Positions 9,112 to 16,609 of a DNA stretch of 64,000 nt are shown one piece after another. Positions within the stretch are counted from its first letter, which is position 1, and every line of letters begins with the position of its first letter. Under the pieces are notes generated by a model, which saw only the letters and a program-made list of their open reading frames with translations, searched no databases and had not been told where the DNA came from. Source of the DNA: Azohydromonas aeria (GTDB taxonomy: Bacteria > Pseudomonadota > Gammaproteobacteria > Burkholderiales > Burkholderiaceae_C); NCBI RefSeq assembly GCF_009760915.1, contig NZ_VIDQ01000005.1:1-64000 (forward strand), written 5' to 3'. A program made the position numbers and the translations under genes.

Positions 9112-9987
9112 TCAGCGCCCCTGCTCCTGCGCCCGGCTGGTGGGCGGGAAGTGGTCGAGCCAGCCGCTGACGTCCTGCCGGTAGGCGGGGCTGTTCAGGT
9201 CTGGCCAGGCGTTCTCGTCGAAGCCGCGCTTCATGTCGAGCTGCTCGCGCGGGACGTTGAGCACCAGGTCGGCGTCCTTGCCCTTGCCCGCGGGCGCGCT
9301 CAGCGCCGACAGCGGCAGCGCCAGCATCTTGTCGTCGGGGCTCCACTTCTTGTCGAAGTCCAGCACCACGTAGTGCACGCGCTGCTGCGCCATGTTGATC
9401 ACCACGTCCTCGATCTCGCCGGCATCGGCGCCCTGGCGGTCGTTGACGTCCTTGTCCAACAGCTCGGTCATGCGCATGAGCTGCGGCTGCCCGGCCGCGG
9501 CGGCCGTGCGCTCGGCGCTGCGGCCGGCGGCGCCGTGGTGGCGGTCCACGTCGCGCCAGTAGGCATCGGCATCCAGCCCCGGCCAGCGCCCCTTGTCGAA
9601 GCCCGGCGCGGCATTGAGCTGGTTGCGGTCCACGGTCAGCACCAGGTCGTCGCTGTCGGGCGAGGTGCGGAAGGCGTTGACCGGATAGGCGAAGTACTTC
9701 TCGCCCAGCCCGGCGATGCCGCCGAACTCCAGCACCGCGTAGCGCAGCTGGCCGCTGCGCAGGTCCACGACCAGGTCCTTGATCTCGCCAAGCTTGGCGC
9801 CGTTGGGGTCGCGCACCTCGCGGCCGATGACCTGGCTGGCGCGGGCATCGCGTGCCAGGGCGCTTTGCGCGGCCGGCGAGGCGGCCGCCTTCGTGGCGGC
9901 GTCGGCGGCCAGCGCCGGCAGGCCGGCCAGCATGCCGGCGGCGGCCAGCGCAAGGACGAGGCCGCGGGAACGGTGGGCGATGCTCAT
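9112..9987 (-). CDS. Secreted protein with two PRC-barrel domains
   Basis: A 291-residue protein. A signal peptide (residues 1-27, cleavage near ALA-ADA) is followed by a PRC-barrel domain (about 48-125, SQVIGREVRDPNGAKLGEI through YPVNAF). A second PRC-barrel-like region (about 180-250, MRMTELLDKDVNDRQGADAG through LPLSALS) follows. Each ends in an aspartate/tryptophan-rich tail (GFDKGRWPGLD; GFDENAWPDLN). An AGGAG site precedes the ATG at 9987. PRC barrels are small beta-barrels seen in RimM, photosynthetic reaction centre H subunits and many stress-induced envelope proteins. The next gene upstream on the same strand is also secreted, but a terminator separates them. Confidence 0.85.
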   Translation of the reverse strand: MSIAHRSRGLVLALAAAGMLAGLPALAADAATKAAASPAAQSALARDARASQVIGREVRDPNGAKLGEIKDLVVDLRSGQLRYAVLEFGGIAGLGEKYFAYPVNAFRTSPDSDDLVLTVDRNQLNAAPGFDKGRWPGLDADAYWRDVDRHHGAAGRSAERTAAAAGQPQLMRMTELLDKDVNDRQGADAGEIEDVVINMAQQRVHYVVLDFDKKWSPDDKMLALPLSALSAPAGKGKDADLVLNVPREQLDMKRGFDENAWPDLNSPAYRQDVSGWLDHFPPTSRAQEQGR

Positions 9988-10126
9988 GGAAGTGCTCCTG
10001 TGCTCGTTGATGGGCAGGACGCCCCGCCCGGCAAGGCCTTCGGCAAGACGTCCCGTGACAGCCGCCTGGGGGCAAGGTCCGGGCCCGCACGGGGCGGCAC
10101 ATGGCGGCAAGTGCGCTCACCAACGG

Positions 10127-10152
10127 AAAAGGCCGCGACGCCGGCCGCGGCC
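10127..10152 (-). terminator. Terminator of the Ser/Gly/Thr-rich protein gene (minus strand)
   Basis: Read on the minus strand: 7-bp stem GGCCGCG / CGCGGCC with an 8-nt loop, then TTTT. It lies 62 nt beyond the stop of the leftward gene ending at 10215. Confidence 0.75.
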
Positions 10153-10214
10153 CTTCGGTGTTCAGGGGTCGGGACGCGCCGGCGTACCGTGGGCACGCCG
10201 GCCCGGGTGAGGGA

Positions 10215-11180
10215 TCAGCGACCCGCGCTGGGGTCCTTGCCCGAGGAGGTGCCCGCGCCGGTGACGCCCGGGTTCACAGCGCCGGTGCCCGTGGTCGAGC
10301 CGCTGTTGCCCGACGAGCCGCTGTTGGTGTTGGTGTCGGCCGCGGTGTTGCCGCCCTGGCCCGTGGGCGTGCCGCTGGTGGCGCCGCGGCTGGTGGAGCC
10401 CGAGGTCATGCCGCTGCCGCCGGAGCTGCCGCTGCCGGACGACATGCCCGTGCTGCCGGCGCCCGAAGACGTGCCCGCGCCGGTGGCGCCCGGGTTGACC
10501 GCGCCGGTGCCCGTGGTCGAGCCGCTGTTGCCCGAGGACTGGCTGTTGGTGTTGGTGCTGGTGCCGGTGCCCGCGCCCGTGGTGGAGCCGGCCGTGCCAC
10601 TGGAGCCCGAGGACATGCCCGTGCCCGCGCCGGTGGTGGAGCTGCTGGTGCCCGTGGCGCCGGCGTCGTTGTTGCTGTAGCCGGAGCTGCTGGGGCCGAC
10701 GCCGGTGCGGTTGCCCTGGTCGGTACCGCTGTTGGACGTGGCGTCGGCGCTGCGGCCGGCGGCGCCGCCGTCCATGCCGGAGGAGCCCGAAGGCATGCCG
10801 CTGCCCTGGGCCATGCCCTGGTCGCTCGGCTGCATGCCCGTGCCCGCGCCGGTGGTGCTGCCCGCGCCGATGCCGGTGGCGACGCTGTCGGTGGAGCGGG
10901 TGCCGGCCTGCATCACGGGCACGTCGAGCGTGCCGCGCAGGGCCTCGTTGTAGGCCTGGCGGGCCTCGTGCTGGCACAGCGCGCGCGACTGGCCCGACTG
11001 GCCGCTGTTGCAGAACTCGATGTCCGAGCGGTACTGCGACTGCGCGGCGCCGCGGTCCGCCTTGTGGCTGCTGCCGGCGGCCTGGCTGGCGGTGCTGGCG
11101 GCACCCAGCGCCACGAGCACGGCGCCGCCCAGCAGGGCGATGCGGAACTGGCGGCTGGCGGCGGCTTGACGGGTCTTCAT
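10215..11180 (-). CDS. Secreted Ser/Gly/Thr-rich repetitive protein
   Basis: A 321-residue protein in three parts: a signal peptide (about 1-35, ending ASQAAG); a short conserved-looking segment (about 40-85) with two cysteines (EFCNSGQSGQSRALCQHEA) and an RRGTL-like end (LRGTLDVP); and a long disordered tail (about 100-321) of Ser, Gly, Thr, Asn and Ala. The tail contains a segment of about 31 residues twice, with the core SGNSGSTTGTGAVNPG. A GGAG site precedes the ATG. The N-terminal segment resembles small periplasmic proteins common in Comamonadaceae; the tail is unusual and may be a surface or matrix linker. No function is assigned. Confidence 0.78.
   Translation of the reverse strand: MKTRQAAASRQFRIALLGGAVLVALGAASTASQAAGSSHKADRGAAQSQYRSDIEFCNSGQSGQSRALCQHEARQAYNEALRGTLDVPVMQAGTRSTDSVATGIGAGSTTGAGTGMQPSDQGMAQGSGMPSGSSGMDGGAAGRSADATSNSGTDQGNRTGVGPSSSGYSNNDAGATGTSSSTTGAGTGMSSGSSGTAGSTTGAGTGTSTNTNSQSSGNSGSTTGTGAVNPGATGAGTSSGAGSTGMSSGSGSSGGSGMTSGSTSRGATSGTPTGQGGNTAADTNTNSGSSGNSGSTTGTGAVNPGVTGAGTSSGKDPSAGR
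10236..10335. repeat. Internal repeat copy 1 in the Ser/Gly/Thr-rich gene
   Basis: About 95 nt nearly identical to 10469-10561. Both encode the TNTNS..SSGNSGSTTGTGAVNPG..TGAGTSSG segment on the minus strand. The copies differ mainly at third positions and a few codons, so this is a recent in-frame duplication. Confidence 0.75.
10469..10561. repeat. Internal repeat copy 2 in the Ser/Gly/Thr-rich gene
   Basis: Partner of the segment at 10236-10335, same orientation. Shorter TTGAGTGMSSGSSG-like units lie between and around the copies, which suggests growth by slippage or unequal recombination. Confidence 0.75.
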
Positions 11181-11336
11181 GAGGGGCTCCTTGATTCCGA
11201 GGTAGAGGGGAGCAGGCGGCGCGAGCGCGCCGCGCTGTGGGTGAAGGTGCGTCAGCAAGCGGCATGCGCGGCGCGGGTGCATGGCTTGCCGGCAGCGCGG
11301 CATTGCCCACGTTGTCGGGCTGTGGAGTTGACCCCC

Positions 11337-11690
11337 ATGGAGAACCATCCTTACGGTGCCTGCATCGAGGCCTGCGACGCCTGCGCCGCGGCCTGCGACC
11401 ACTGCGCGGTGTCGTGCCTGCAGGAGCCCGACCCCAAGCCGATGGCGCGCTGCATCGCGCTGGACATCGACTGCGCCGAGGTCTGCCGCCTGGCCTCGGC
11501 CGCGATGGCGCGCGACAGCGAGCATGCGCAGGCGATCTGCGCGCTGTGCGCGCAGCTGTGCGAGGCCTGCGGCACCGAGTGCGGCCGCCACCACCACATG
11601 GAGCACTGCCAGGAATGCGCCGAGGCCTGCCTGGTCTGCGCCGCGGCCTGCCGGCGCGCGGCGCTGCATGGGAGCGTGGGGGCGCCGTAG
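11337..11690 (+). CDS. Four-helix-bundle copper-binding protein (Csp-like, DUF326)
   Basis: A 117-residue protein with 19 cysteines, mostly in CxxxC and CxxC spacings along predicted helices: C9, 13, 16, 20, 23, 27, 39, 46, 50, 68, 71, 75, 78, 82, 91, 94, 98, 101, 105. A histidine cluster (HHHMEH) sits at about 85-90. This is the pattern of copper storage proteins, whose cysteines line the core of a four-helix bundle and bind many Cu(I) ions. No signal peptide is present, so it fits the cytosolic (Csp3-like) type. The ATG at 11337 is chosen because the Cys pattern begins at residue 9. It diverges from the Ser/Gly/Thr-rich gene. No copper efflux gene is adjacent. Confidence 0.88.
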   Translation: MENHPYGACIEACDACAAACDHCAVSCLQEPDPKPMARCIALDIDCAEVCRLASAAMARDSEHAQAICALCAQLCEACGTECGRHHHMEHCQECAEACLVCAAACRRAALHGSVGAP

Positions 11691-11743
11691 GCCCGGAGCA
11701 GCCGCGGCACGCTTGCCAACAGCGCAGACCGAAGAAGAAACGT

Positions 11744-11770
11744 CGTCATGCCCGCGTACGCGGGCATCCA
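11744..11770. repeat. REP-like palindromic repeat, copy 1
   Basis: Matches the widespread proteobacterial extragenic palindrome: GTCATGCCCGCG, a short loop, CGCGGGCATCC. It opens a cluster of such elements in the gene-free stretch 11691-12235. Confidence 0.75.
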
Positions 11771-11870
11771 TTTTTCTGCCGGCCGCAGGCCGGCCTTCGG
11801 TGCTGCCAGACGGCCGGCCTCGCATAAAGCCGCCGTCCTGCCGGACAGCCCAACTTGGATTCCCGCTTTC

Positions 11871-11891
11871 GCGCACTGCTGTCCGGGGAAA
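11871..11891. repeat. Inverted repeat, left arm
   Basis: A 21-bp sequence containing CACTGCTGTCCGGGGAA that recurs as a perfect inverted copy at 12139-12159. It abuts a half REP-like sequence (GGATTCCCGCTTTCGCG). Confidence 0.8.
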
Positions 11892-11939
11892 CTGGCAGAG
11901 GCTGGTGGCCCATAGGCATGGGCGGTCCGCACCCCACTT

Positions 11940-11966
11940 CGTCATTCCCGCGAAGGCGGGGATCCA
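11940..11966. repeat. REP-like palindromic repeat, copy 2
   Basis: GTCATTCCCGCG, AAGG, CGGGGATCC: a consensus-like REP element in the same orientation as copy 1. Confidence 0.8.
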
Positions 11967-12064
11967 GGCGGTCCCCAAATCAGCCGCAAGCCCATGCGCA
12001 GCGCCTGCCGTGCCTTGAGCCTTGGTGAGCCGACCGACCAGCTGCCGGCTGCTTGGGGGCCGCC

Positions 12065-12091
12065 TGGATCCCCGCCTGCGCGGGGATGACG
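12065..12091. repeat. REP-like palindromic repeat, copy 3 (inverted)
   Basis: GGATCCCCGCC, TG, CGCGGGGATGACG: inverted relative to copy 2, about 100 nt away. The pair could fold as a larger hairpin, as in BIME-like arrays. Confidence 0.8.
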
Positions 12092-12138
12092 AAGTAGTGG
12101 GCGTGGCATGTCAGCCTGTGGCCGACACCTTTCTTGGT

Positions 12139-12159
12139 TTTCCCCGGACAGCAGTGCGC
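12139..12159. repeat. Inverted repeat, right arm
   Basis: Perfect 21-bp inverted partner of 11871-11891, followed by a half REP-like sequence (TTTCGCGGGAATGACG, 12160-12175). The two arms bracket REP copies 2 and 3. Together these elements fill the 545-nt gap 11691-12235, in which I see no credible gene. Confidence 0.8.
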
Positions 12160-12235
12160 TTTCGCGGGAATGACGAGGTCTTTGCTCGCGTCCAGCGTCG
12201 CTACGCCCTGCCCGACAGCACGCGCTGCGCCGTCC

Positions 12236-13660
12236 TCAAGGCGCAATCTCCTCGGCCCAGTCGTAGAGCGCGCCCAGGATCTCCTGCCCGCGCTCGTCGG
12301 CCGTTTCGCTGAGCGTGTCGATGCGCTCGGCGTAGGCCGCCAGCGTCAGCGCGCCGCCCTGCCCCTCGTGCAGGCGCCGCGCGCGGTGCCGGTCCCAGCG
12401 CGAGCGCTCGGCGGCATCGAGCGTGTCGGGATGGTTGCGCGCGCGCCAGCGGAACACCAGCTCCGCCAGGCGCGGGTCCTCGAAGGGCGGCTCGCGCAGC
12501 GCCAGCTCGTGCGGCGGCGTGGCGCGCAACGCCTCCAGCTTGCGCCGGTCGCCGTTGCTGACGAAGCCGCCATACAGGTCCTCGTCCACGTCCACCGGCG
12601 CGGCGGCCGCCGGGCGCTCGAACACCTGCGCCCACAGCTGCGGCGGCAGCGGCGGCGCGCCGGCGAGCTGCCGCGCGTGGCCGAGCTGCACGTCCAGGTC
12701 CAGCCCCCAGCGCTCGGCCTGCGCCGGGCTGAGCGTCTTGAGGTTGCCGATGACCACCGGCGACTTGTTGATGTGCACGCTCTTGATCGGCAGCCGCGTC
12801 ACGCCTTCCGGCAAGTCCTCGGTGCGCGTGAACAGGCGCTGGCGGATGGCGGCGGCGTCCAGCCCGGCAAGCTCGGCCGGGTCGGCGGCCAGGTCCCAGC
12901 ACAGCAGCTCGTTGCGGTTGCTCGGATGCGGGCCCAGCGGCCACATCAGCGCCAGGCAGCCACGCTCGGGGCCGAACATGCCTGACACGTGCAGGAACGG
13001 CCTGCCCGTGCCGATCTCGGCCAGCACCGCGTCCTTGCGACGCAGCTTCAGGCAGAAGTCCCAGAGCTTCGGCTGCGCCGTCTTGAGCAGCCGCGCCAGC
13101 GCGACGGTGGCGCGCACGTCGCACAGCGCGTCGTGGGCGGACTCGTGCGCGATGCCGTTGGCGGCGGTGAGGTCTTCGAGCTTGAAGGACGGGCGCCCGT
13201 CAGGGTGGCGCGGCCACTGCAGCCCGTCCGGGCGCAACGCGTAGGCGCAGCGCACCACGTCGAGCAGGTCCCAGCGGCCACAGCCGTTCTGCCACTCGCG
13301 CGCATACGGGTCCATGAGGTTGCGCCAGAACAGGAAGCGCGTGACCTCGTCGTCGAAGCGGATGCTGTTGTAGCCCACGCCCACGGTGCCGGGCTCGGCC
13401 AGCGCGGCGTGGATGGCTGCGGCGAAGGCATGTTCCGGCACGCCCTGCTCCTGGCATTGCTGGGGCAGGATGCCGGTGAGCAGGCAGGCCTCGGGGTCGG
13501 GCAGCGCGTCCAGCGGCGGCTGGCAGTAGAGGGTCAGCGGCTCGCCGATCTCGTTGAGCTCGGCATCGGTGCGCAGCCCGGCGAACTGCGCCGGGCGGTC
13601 GCGGCGCGGCACGCGGCCGAAGGTCTCGTAGTCGTGCCAGAAGAAGGTCAAATCGCTCAT
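12236..13660 (-). CDS. sbcB: Exodeoxyribonuclease I
   Basis: A 3'-to-5' single-strand DNA exonuclease of recombination and mismatch repair. The 474-residue length matches the family. The N-terminal DEDD exonuclease domain shows the first acidic motif in FFWHDYETFGRVPRRDRPAQ, GYNSIRFDDEVTRFLFWRN, and the third motif in AHDALCDVRATVALARL. The SH3-like and helical C-terminal domains contain GCLALMWPLGPHPSNRNE and LPIKSVHINKSPVV. It lies 37 nt downstream of the ligase gene on the same strand, so the two may be co-transcribed. The REP cluster lies just past its 3' end. Confidence 0.96.
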   Translation of the reverse strand: MSDLTFFWHDYETFGRVPRRDRPAQFAGLRTDAELNEIGEPLTLYCQPPLDALPDPEACLLTGILPQQCQEQGVPEHAFAAAIHAALAEPGTVGVGYNSIRFDDEVTRFLFWRNLMDPYAREWQNGCGRWDLLDVVRCAYALRPDGLQWPRHPDGRPSFKLEDLTAANGIAHESAHDALCDVRATVALARLLKTAQPKLWDFCLKLRRKDAVLAEIGTGRPFLHVSGMFGPERGCLALMWPLGPHPSNRNELLCWDLAADPAELAGLDAAAIRQRLFTRTEDLPEGVTRLPIKSVHINKSPVVIGNLKTLSPAQAERWGLDLDVQLGHARQLAGAPPLPPQLWAQVFERPAAAAPVDVDEDLYGGFVSNGDRRKLEALRATPPHELALREPPFEDPRLAELVFRWRARNHPDTLDAAERSRWDRHRARRLHEGQGGALTLAAYAERIDTLSETADERGQEILGALYDWAEEIAP

Positions 13661-13697
13661 CGGCGGGACGATACCCGAGCGGTCCGGGCAGGCCCCT

Positions 13698-14597
13698 TCA
13701 AACGCCGGGATCGACGCGCAGGAATGACGCGAAGCGCGGCAGCCCGCGGCTGCTCCAGCCGCGGTGCCGGTAGGTCACGACGCTGCCCAGCGGCGGCGGG
13801 TCGCGGCGCAGCGCGTCGCTGAAGCCGCTGCCGAGCAGGAACTCGCGCCCTTCGCCCTCGCCTTCGAGCAGCCGCAGCCGCAGCGCCACGAGCAGCCCCT
13901 GCATCCGGCCCTCGGTGCCGAAGCGCCGCTCCACCACGAGGCCTTCCGCGTCCTGCTGCGGCTTGAGTTTCAGCAGCACCTCGCCGCGGCCGGTGAGGTA
14001 GGGCGCGTCGGCGCGGTGCAGCATCAGGCCCTCGCCGCCGGCATCCACCACCTCGCGCAGCCGGCGCTGCAGCGCGGCGCGGTCGGGCAGCCGCTCCTGC
14101 GGCACGGCGCGCAGCGCGGGCGCGTCCAGGCCCTCGACCAGCCCGGCCAGCGCGCGGGCGCGCGCCTCGAAGGAGCCGGGCGCGCCGGGCAGCTCGAAGA
14201 GCTCATAGCGCACGCGCGCCCAGTCCGCGGCGCTCGCGCCCTGGCGCCGGACCAGCCCGGACAGCTCGCTGAAGCGCCCGCGCGCCAGCCACAGCTCGCC
14301 GTCCAGCGGTTGCGGCGGCAACCGGCGCAGGAAGGCCGCCGGCGCCGGCACCGGCGCGCCGCTGCGAAAGCGCAGCCGCTCGCCGTCCCACAGCGCGCGC
14401 ACGCCGTCGAGCTTTTCGCTGACCAGCCAGCCGGCCGGATCAAGGTCCGCCGGCGCCTCGCGCGCCAGCAGCAGCGCGGGCGGTTCGAGCCTGGCCGGCG
14501 CGCCGGGCGCGGCCACCGCCGTCCCGGAGGGCAGCCATCCCAGTTGCAGCAGCAGCAACAGCCGGCGCCGCGTGATCGCGCTTCCGTGTGGGTCCAT
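13698..14597 (-). CDS. Exported ATP-dependent DNA ligase (Lig E type)
   Basis: Seals nicks using ATP. The 299-residue protein has the nucleotidyltransferase motif I lysine in SEKLDGVRALWDG, motif III-like LDGELWLARG, motif IV GGEGLMLHR, and motif V LLKLKP, then a small OB domain (about 210-299). The N-terminus (MDPHGSAITRRRLLLLLQLGWLPSG) is a signal peptide with a twin-arginine-like TRRRLL. Minimal ATP ligases with leader peptides (Lig E) are known in proteobacteria and are thought to act in the periplasm on incoming or extracellular DNA. A GGGAG site supports the start at 14597. It precedes sbcB. Confidence 0.88.
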   Translation of the reverse strand: MDPHGSAITRRRLLLLLQLGWLPSGTAVAAPGAPARLEPPALLLAREAPADLDPAGWLVSEKLDGVRALWDGERLRFRSGAPVPAPAAFLRRLPPQPLDGELWLARGRFSELSGLVRRQGASAADWARVRYELFELPGAPGSFEARARALAGLVEGLDAPALRAVPQERLPDRAALQRRLREVVDAGGEGLMLHRADAPYLTGRGEVLLKLKPQQDAEGLVVERRFGTEGRMQGLLVALRLRLLEGEGEGREFLLGSGFSDALRRDPPPLGSVVTYRHRGWSSRGLPRFASFLRVDPGV

Positions 14598-14794
14598 GCG
14601 GGGCTCCCTGGCGTCGTGGTGCAGGGCAGCATAGGAGCGGGCCGGCGCGGGCGGCCTCGGCCCGAACCCGCAGGCCCCGCCCCGCGGCGGCCGGCGCGCC
14701 GCGGGCGCCGTGCCCGTGCAGTCGTGCCGGGCTGTCCCTGCCGGCAGCAGCGGCGTCGCCCGGCCGGGCGATGGCGGCATGGTCCAATCCCGGG

Positions 14795-16477
14795 ATGAGT
14801 GACAGACCCAAGATCGGATTGAAGGCCGGCGCCGCGGCGCGCGATCCGCGCCGCACCAAGGTGCGCCCCACGGCCCGCAAGGCCGGCCCGCCGCCCACCG
14901 CCGCCGAGCGCGCCGCGCGCAGCGAGGCGGCCCGCCAGGAACGCCGCGACGACGCCGGCCGCGGCCCGCGCCGCGACGACCGCGGCGGCCCCAACGACCG
15001 CCCGCGCCGCGATGAGCGCGGCGGCAGTTTTCACAATGACCGCCCGCGCCACGCCGGCCCGGGCCGCCACGAGGACCGTCCGCGCCGCGACGAGCGCCCG
15101 GCCTTCGGTGATCGCCCCCGCCGCGACGAGCGCCCGGCCTACGGCGATCGCCCGCCCCGTGACGACCGCGGCGGCTTCGGCGACCGTCCCCGCCGCGACG
15201 AGCGTCCCGCGTTCGGCGACCGTCCGCGCCGCGATGAGCGCCCCGCCTTCGGCGATCGCCCGCCCCGCGAGGACCGCGGCGGCTTCGGCGACCGTCCCCG
15301 CCGCGACGAGCGCCCCGCCTTCGGCGACCGTCCGCGCCGCGACGAGCGCCCGGCTTACGGCGACCGCCCGCCCCGCGACGACCGCGGCGGCTTCGGCGAC
15401 CGCCCGCGCCGTGACGAGCGGCCTGCCTTTGGCGACCGCCCGCGTCGTGACGAGCGCCCCGCCTTTGGCGACCGCCCGCGTCACGATGAGCGCCCGGCTT
15501 ACGGTGACCGCCCGCCCCGCGACGACCACGGCGGCTTCGGCGACCGCCCGCGCCGCTCGGACAGCGGCGTCTGGGGCGAGCGAGCGCAACGGCGCGAGGA
15601 AGGCGGCTTCGACCGCCGCCGCCCCGCCCCGGGCCAGCCGGTGCGCGAGCAACGGTCCGACTTCCAGGACGCGCCCCGGCGCGAGGACCGTGCCGCCCGG
15701 CCGGCCAGGACCGATGACCACGACACGCCGGCCGCCGCGCAGGGCGTGCGCCTGTCGAAACACCTGTCGGAGCAGGGCCTGGTGTCGCGGCGCGAGGCCG
15801 ACGACTGGATCGAGGCCGGCTGGGTCAAGGTGGACGGCAAGATGGCCGAGCTGGGCCAGCGGCTGCAGCCCGGCCAGGTCGTGGAGATCGACCCCGCCGC
15901 GCGCGAGGCGCAGGCCAAGCGCGTGACGATCCTGCTTCATAAACCGATCGGCTACGTCAGCGGCCAGGCCGAGGACGGCTACGAGCCCGCGTCTGTGCTG
16001 GTCACGGCCGAGAACCACTGGGCCGAGGACCCGGCGCGCATCCGCTTCCATCCCGGCCACACGCGGCACCTGGCGCCCGCCGGGCGGCTGGACATCGACT
16101 CCACCGGGCTGCTGGTGCTGACGCAGGACGGGCGCATCGCCAAGCAGCTCATCGGCGACGAGACGCGGGTGGAGAAGGAATACCTGGTGCGCGTGGAGTA
16201 CCAGCACCCGGGCCGTCTCCCGGACCGCGACCTGGAGCTGCTGCGCCACGGCCTGGAGCTCGACGGCAAGCCGCTCAAGCCCGCGCAGGTGAGCTGGCAG
16301 AACGAGGACCAGCTGCGCGTGGTGCTGCGCGAGGGCCGCAAGCGCCAGATCCGGCGCATGTGCGAAGCCGTGGGCCTGAAGGTCGTGGGCCTCAAGCGCG
16401 TGCGCATCGGCTCCGTGGTGCTGGGCAAGCTGCCGCCGGGGCAGTGGCGCTACCTGGGGGAGTTCGAGAAGTTCTGA
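14795..16477 (+). CDS. 23S rRNA pseudouridine synthase (RluF/RluB-like) with a long repetitive N-terminal extension
   Basis: Isomerises uridine in 23S rRNA. In this 560-residue protein, residues 1-93 are basic and disordered, about 94-261 form 14 tandem 12-residue Arg/Asp/Pro-rich repeats, and 262-310 are a linker. An S4 RNA-binding domain (about 316-370, RLSKHLSEQGLVSRREADDWI) and an RsuA/RluB/E/F catalytic domain (about 380-555) follow, with the catalytic aspartate in GRLDIDSTGLLVLTQDG. The QIRRMCEAVG segment and C-terminus resemble RluF more than RluB. Relatives are about 250-300 residues, so the extension doubles the protein. The ATG at 14795 is chosen for its basic start MSDRPKIGLKAG. 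A UUCG-loop terminator follows. Confidence 0.9.
   Translation: MSDRPKIGLKAGAAARDPRRTKVRPTARKAGPPPTAAERAARSEAARQERRDDAGRGPRRDDRGGPNDRPRRDERGGSFHNDRPRHAGPGRHEDRPRRDERPAFGDRPRRDERPAYGDRPPRDDRGGFGDRPRRDERPAFGDRPRRDERPAFGDRPPREDRGGFGDRPRRDERPAFGDRPRRDERPAYGDRPPRDDRGGFGDRPRRDERPAFGDRPRRDERPAFGDRPRHDERPAYGDRPPRDDHGGFGDRPRRSDSGVWGERAQRREEGGFDRRRPAPGQPVREQRSDFQDAPRREDRAARPARTDDHDTPAAAQGVRLSKHLSEQGLVSRREADDWIEAGWVKVDGKMAELGQRLQPGQVVEIDPAAREAQAKRVTILLHKPIGYVSGQAEDGYEPASVLVTAENHWAEDPARIRFHPGHTRHLAPAGRLDIDSTGLLVLTQDGRIAKQLIGDETRVEKEYLVRVEYQHPGRLPDRDLELLRHGLELDGKPLKPAQVSWQNEDQLRVVLREGRKRQIRRMCEAVGLKVVGLKRVRIGSVVLGKLPPGQWRYLGEFEKF
15074..15577 (+). repeat. Tandem 36-bp repeat array (14 units) inside the pseudouridine synthase gene
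   Basis: Fourteen in-phase units of 36 bp. The two main types are DRPRRDERPAFG (or AYG) and DRPPRDDRGGFG. They are arranged mostly as a three-unit, 108-bp higher-order repeat (AFG, AYG/AFG, GGFG), with an extra unit near the end and a degenerate last unit (DRPRRSDSGVWG). Every unit keeps the reading frame, so copy-number change would alter length without a frameshift. Confidence 0.92.
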
Positions 16478-16500
16478 ACCTCGGGTGACACCAGCACGAC

Positions 16501-16522
16501 GGCCCTTTCGAGGGCCTTTTTT
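16501..16522 (+). terminator. Rho-independent terminator after the pseudouridine synthase gene
   Basis: GGCCCT / AGGGCC stem closed by a TTCG tetraloop and followed by six T residues, 24 nt after the stop codon. Confidence 0.93.
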
Positions 16523-16609
16523 GTTTAGCGCCCTGAAGCATTCGGGGCCGGCCCAAAGCCGTGGCCTTTCGGCTGCTACCCTCGCCCGGTTCCGCTTTCC
16601 GCTTCTCCG

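Noticed and set aside
11746..12246. Short open frames in the REP region containing VIPAKAGIQ-like peptides
   Set aside because: These are translations of REP palindromes, a well-known source of false proteins.
15074..15577. CRISPR-like regular repeats
   Set aside because: The 36-bp units are contiguous, without spacers, and keep a reading frame that encodes a protein repeat.
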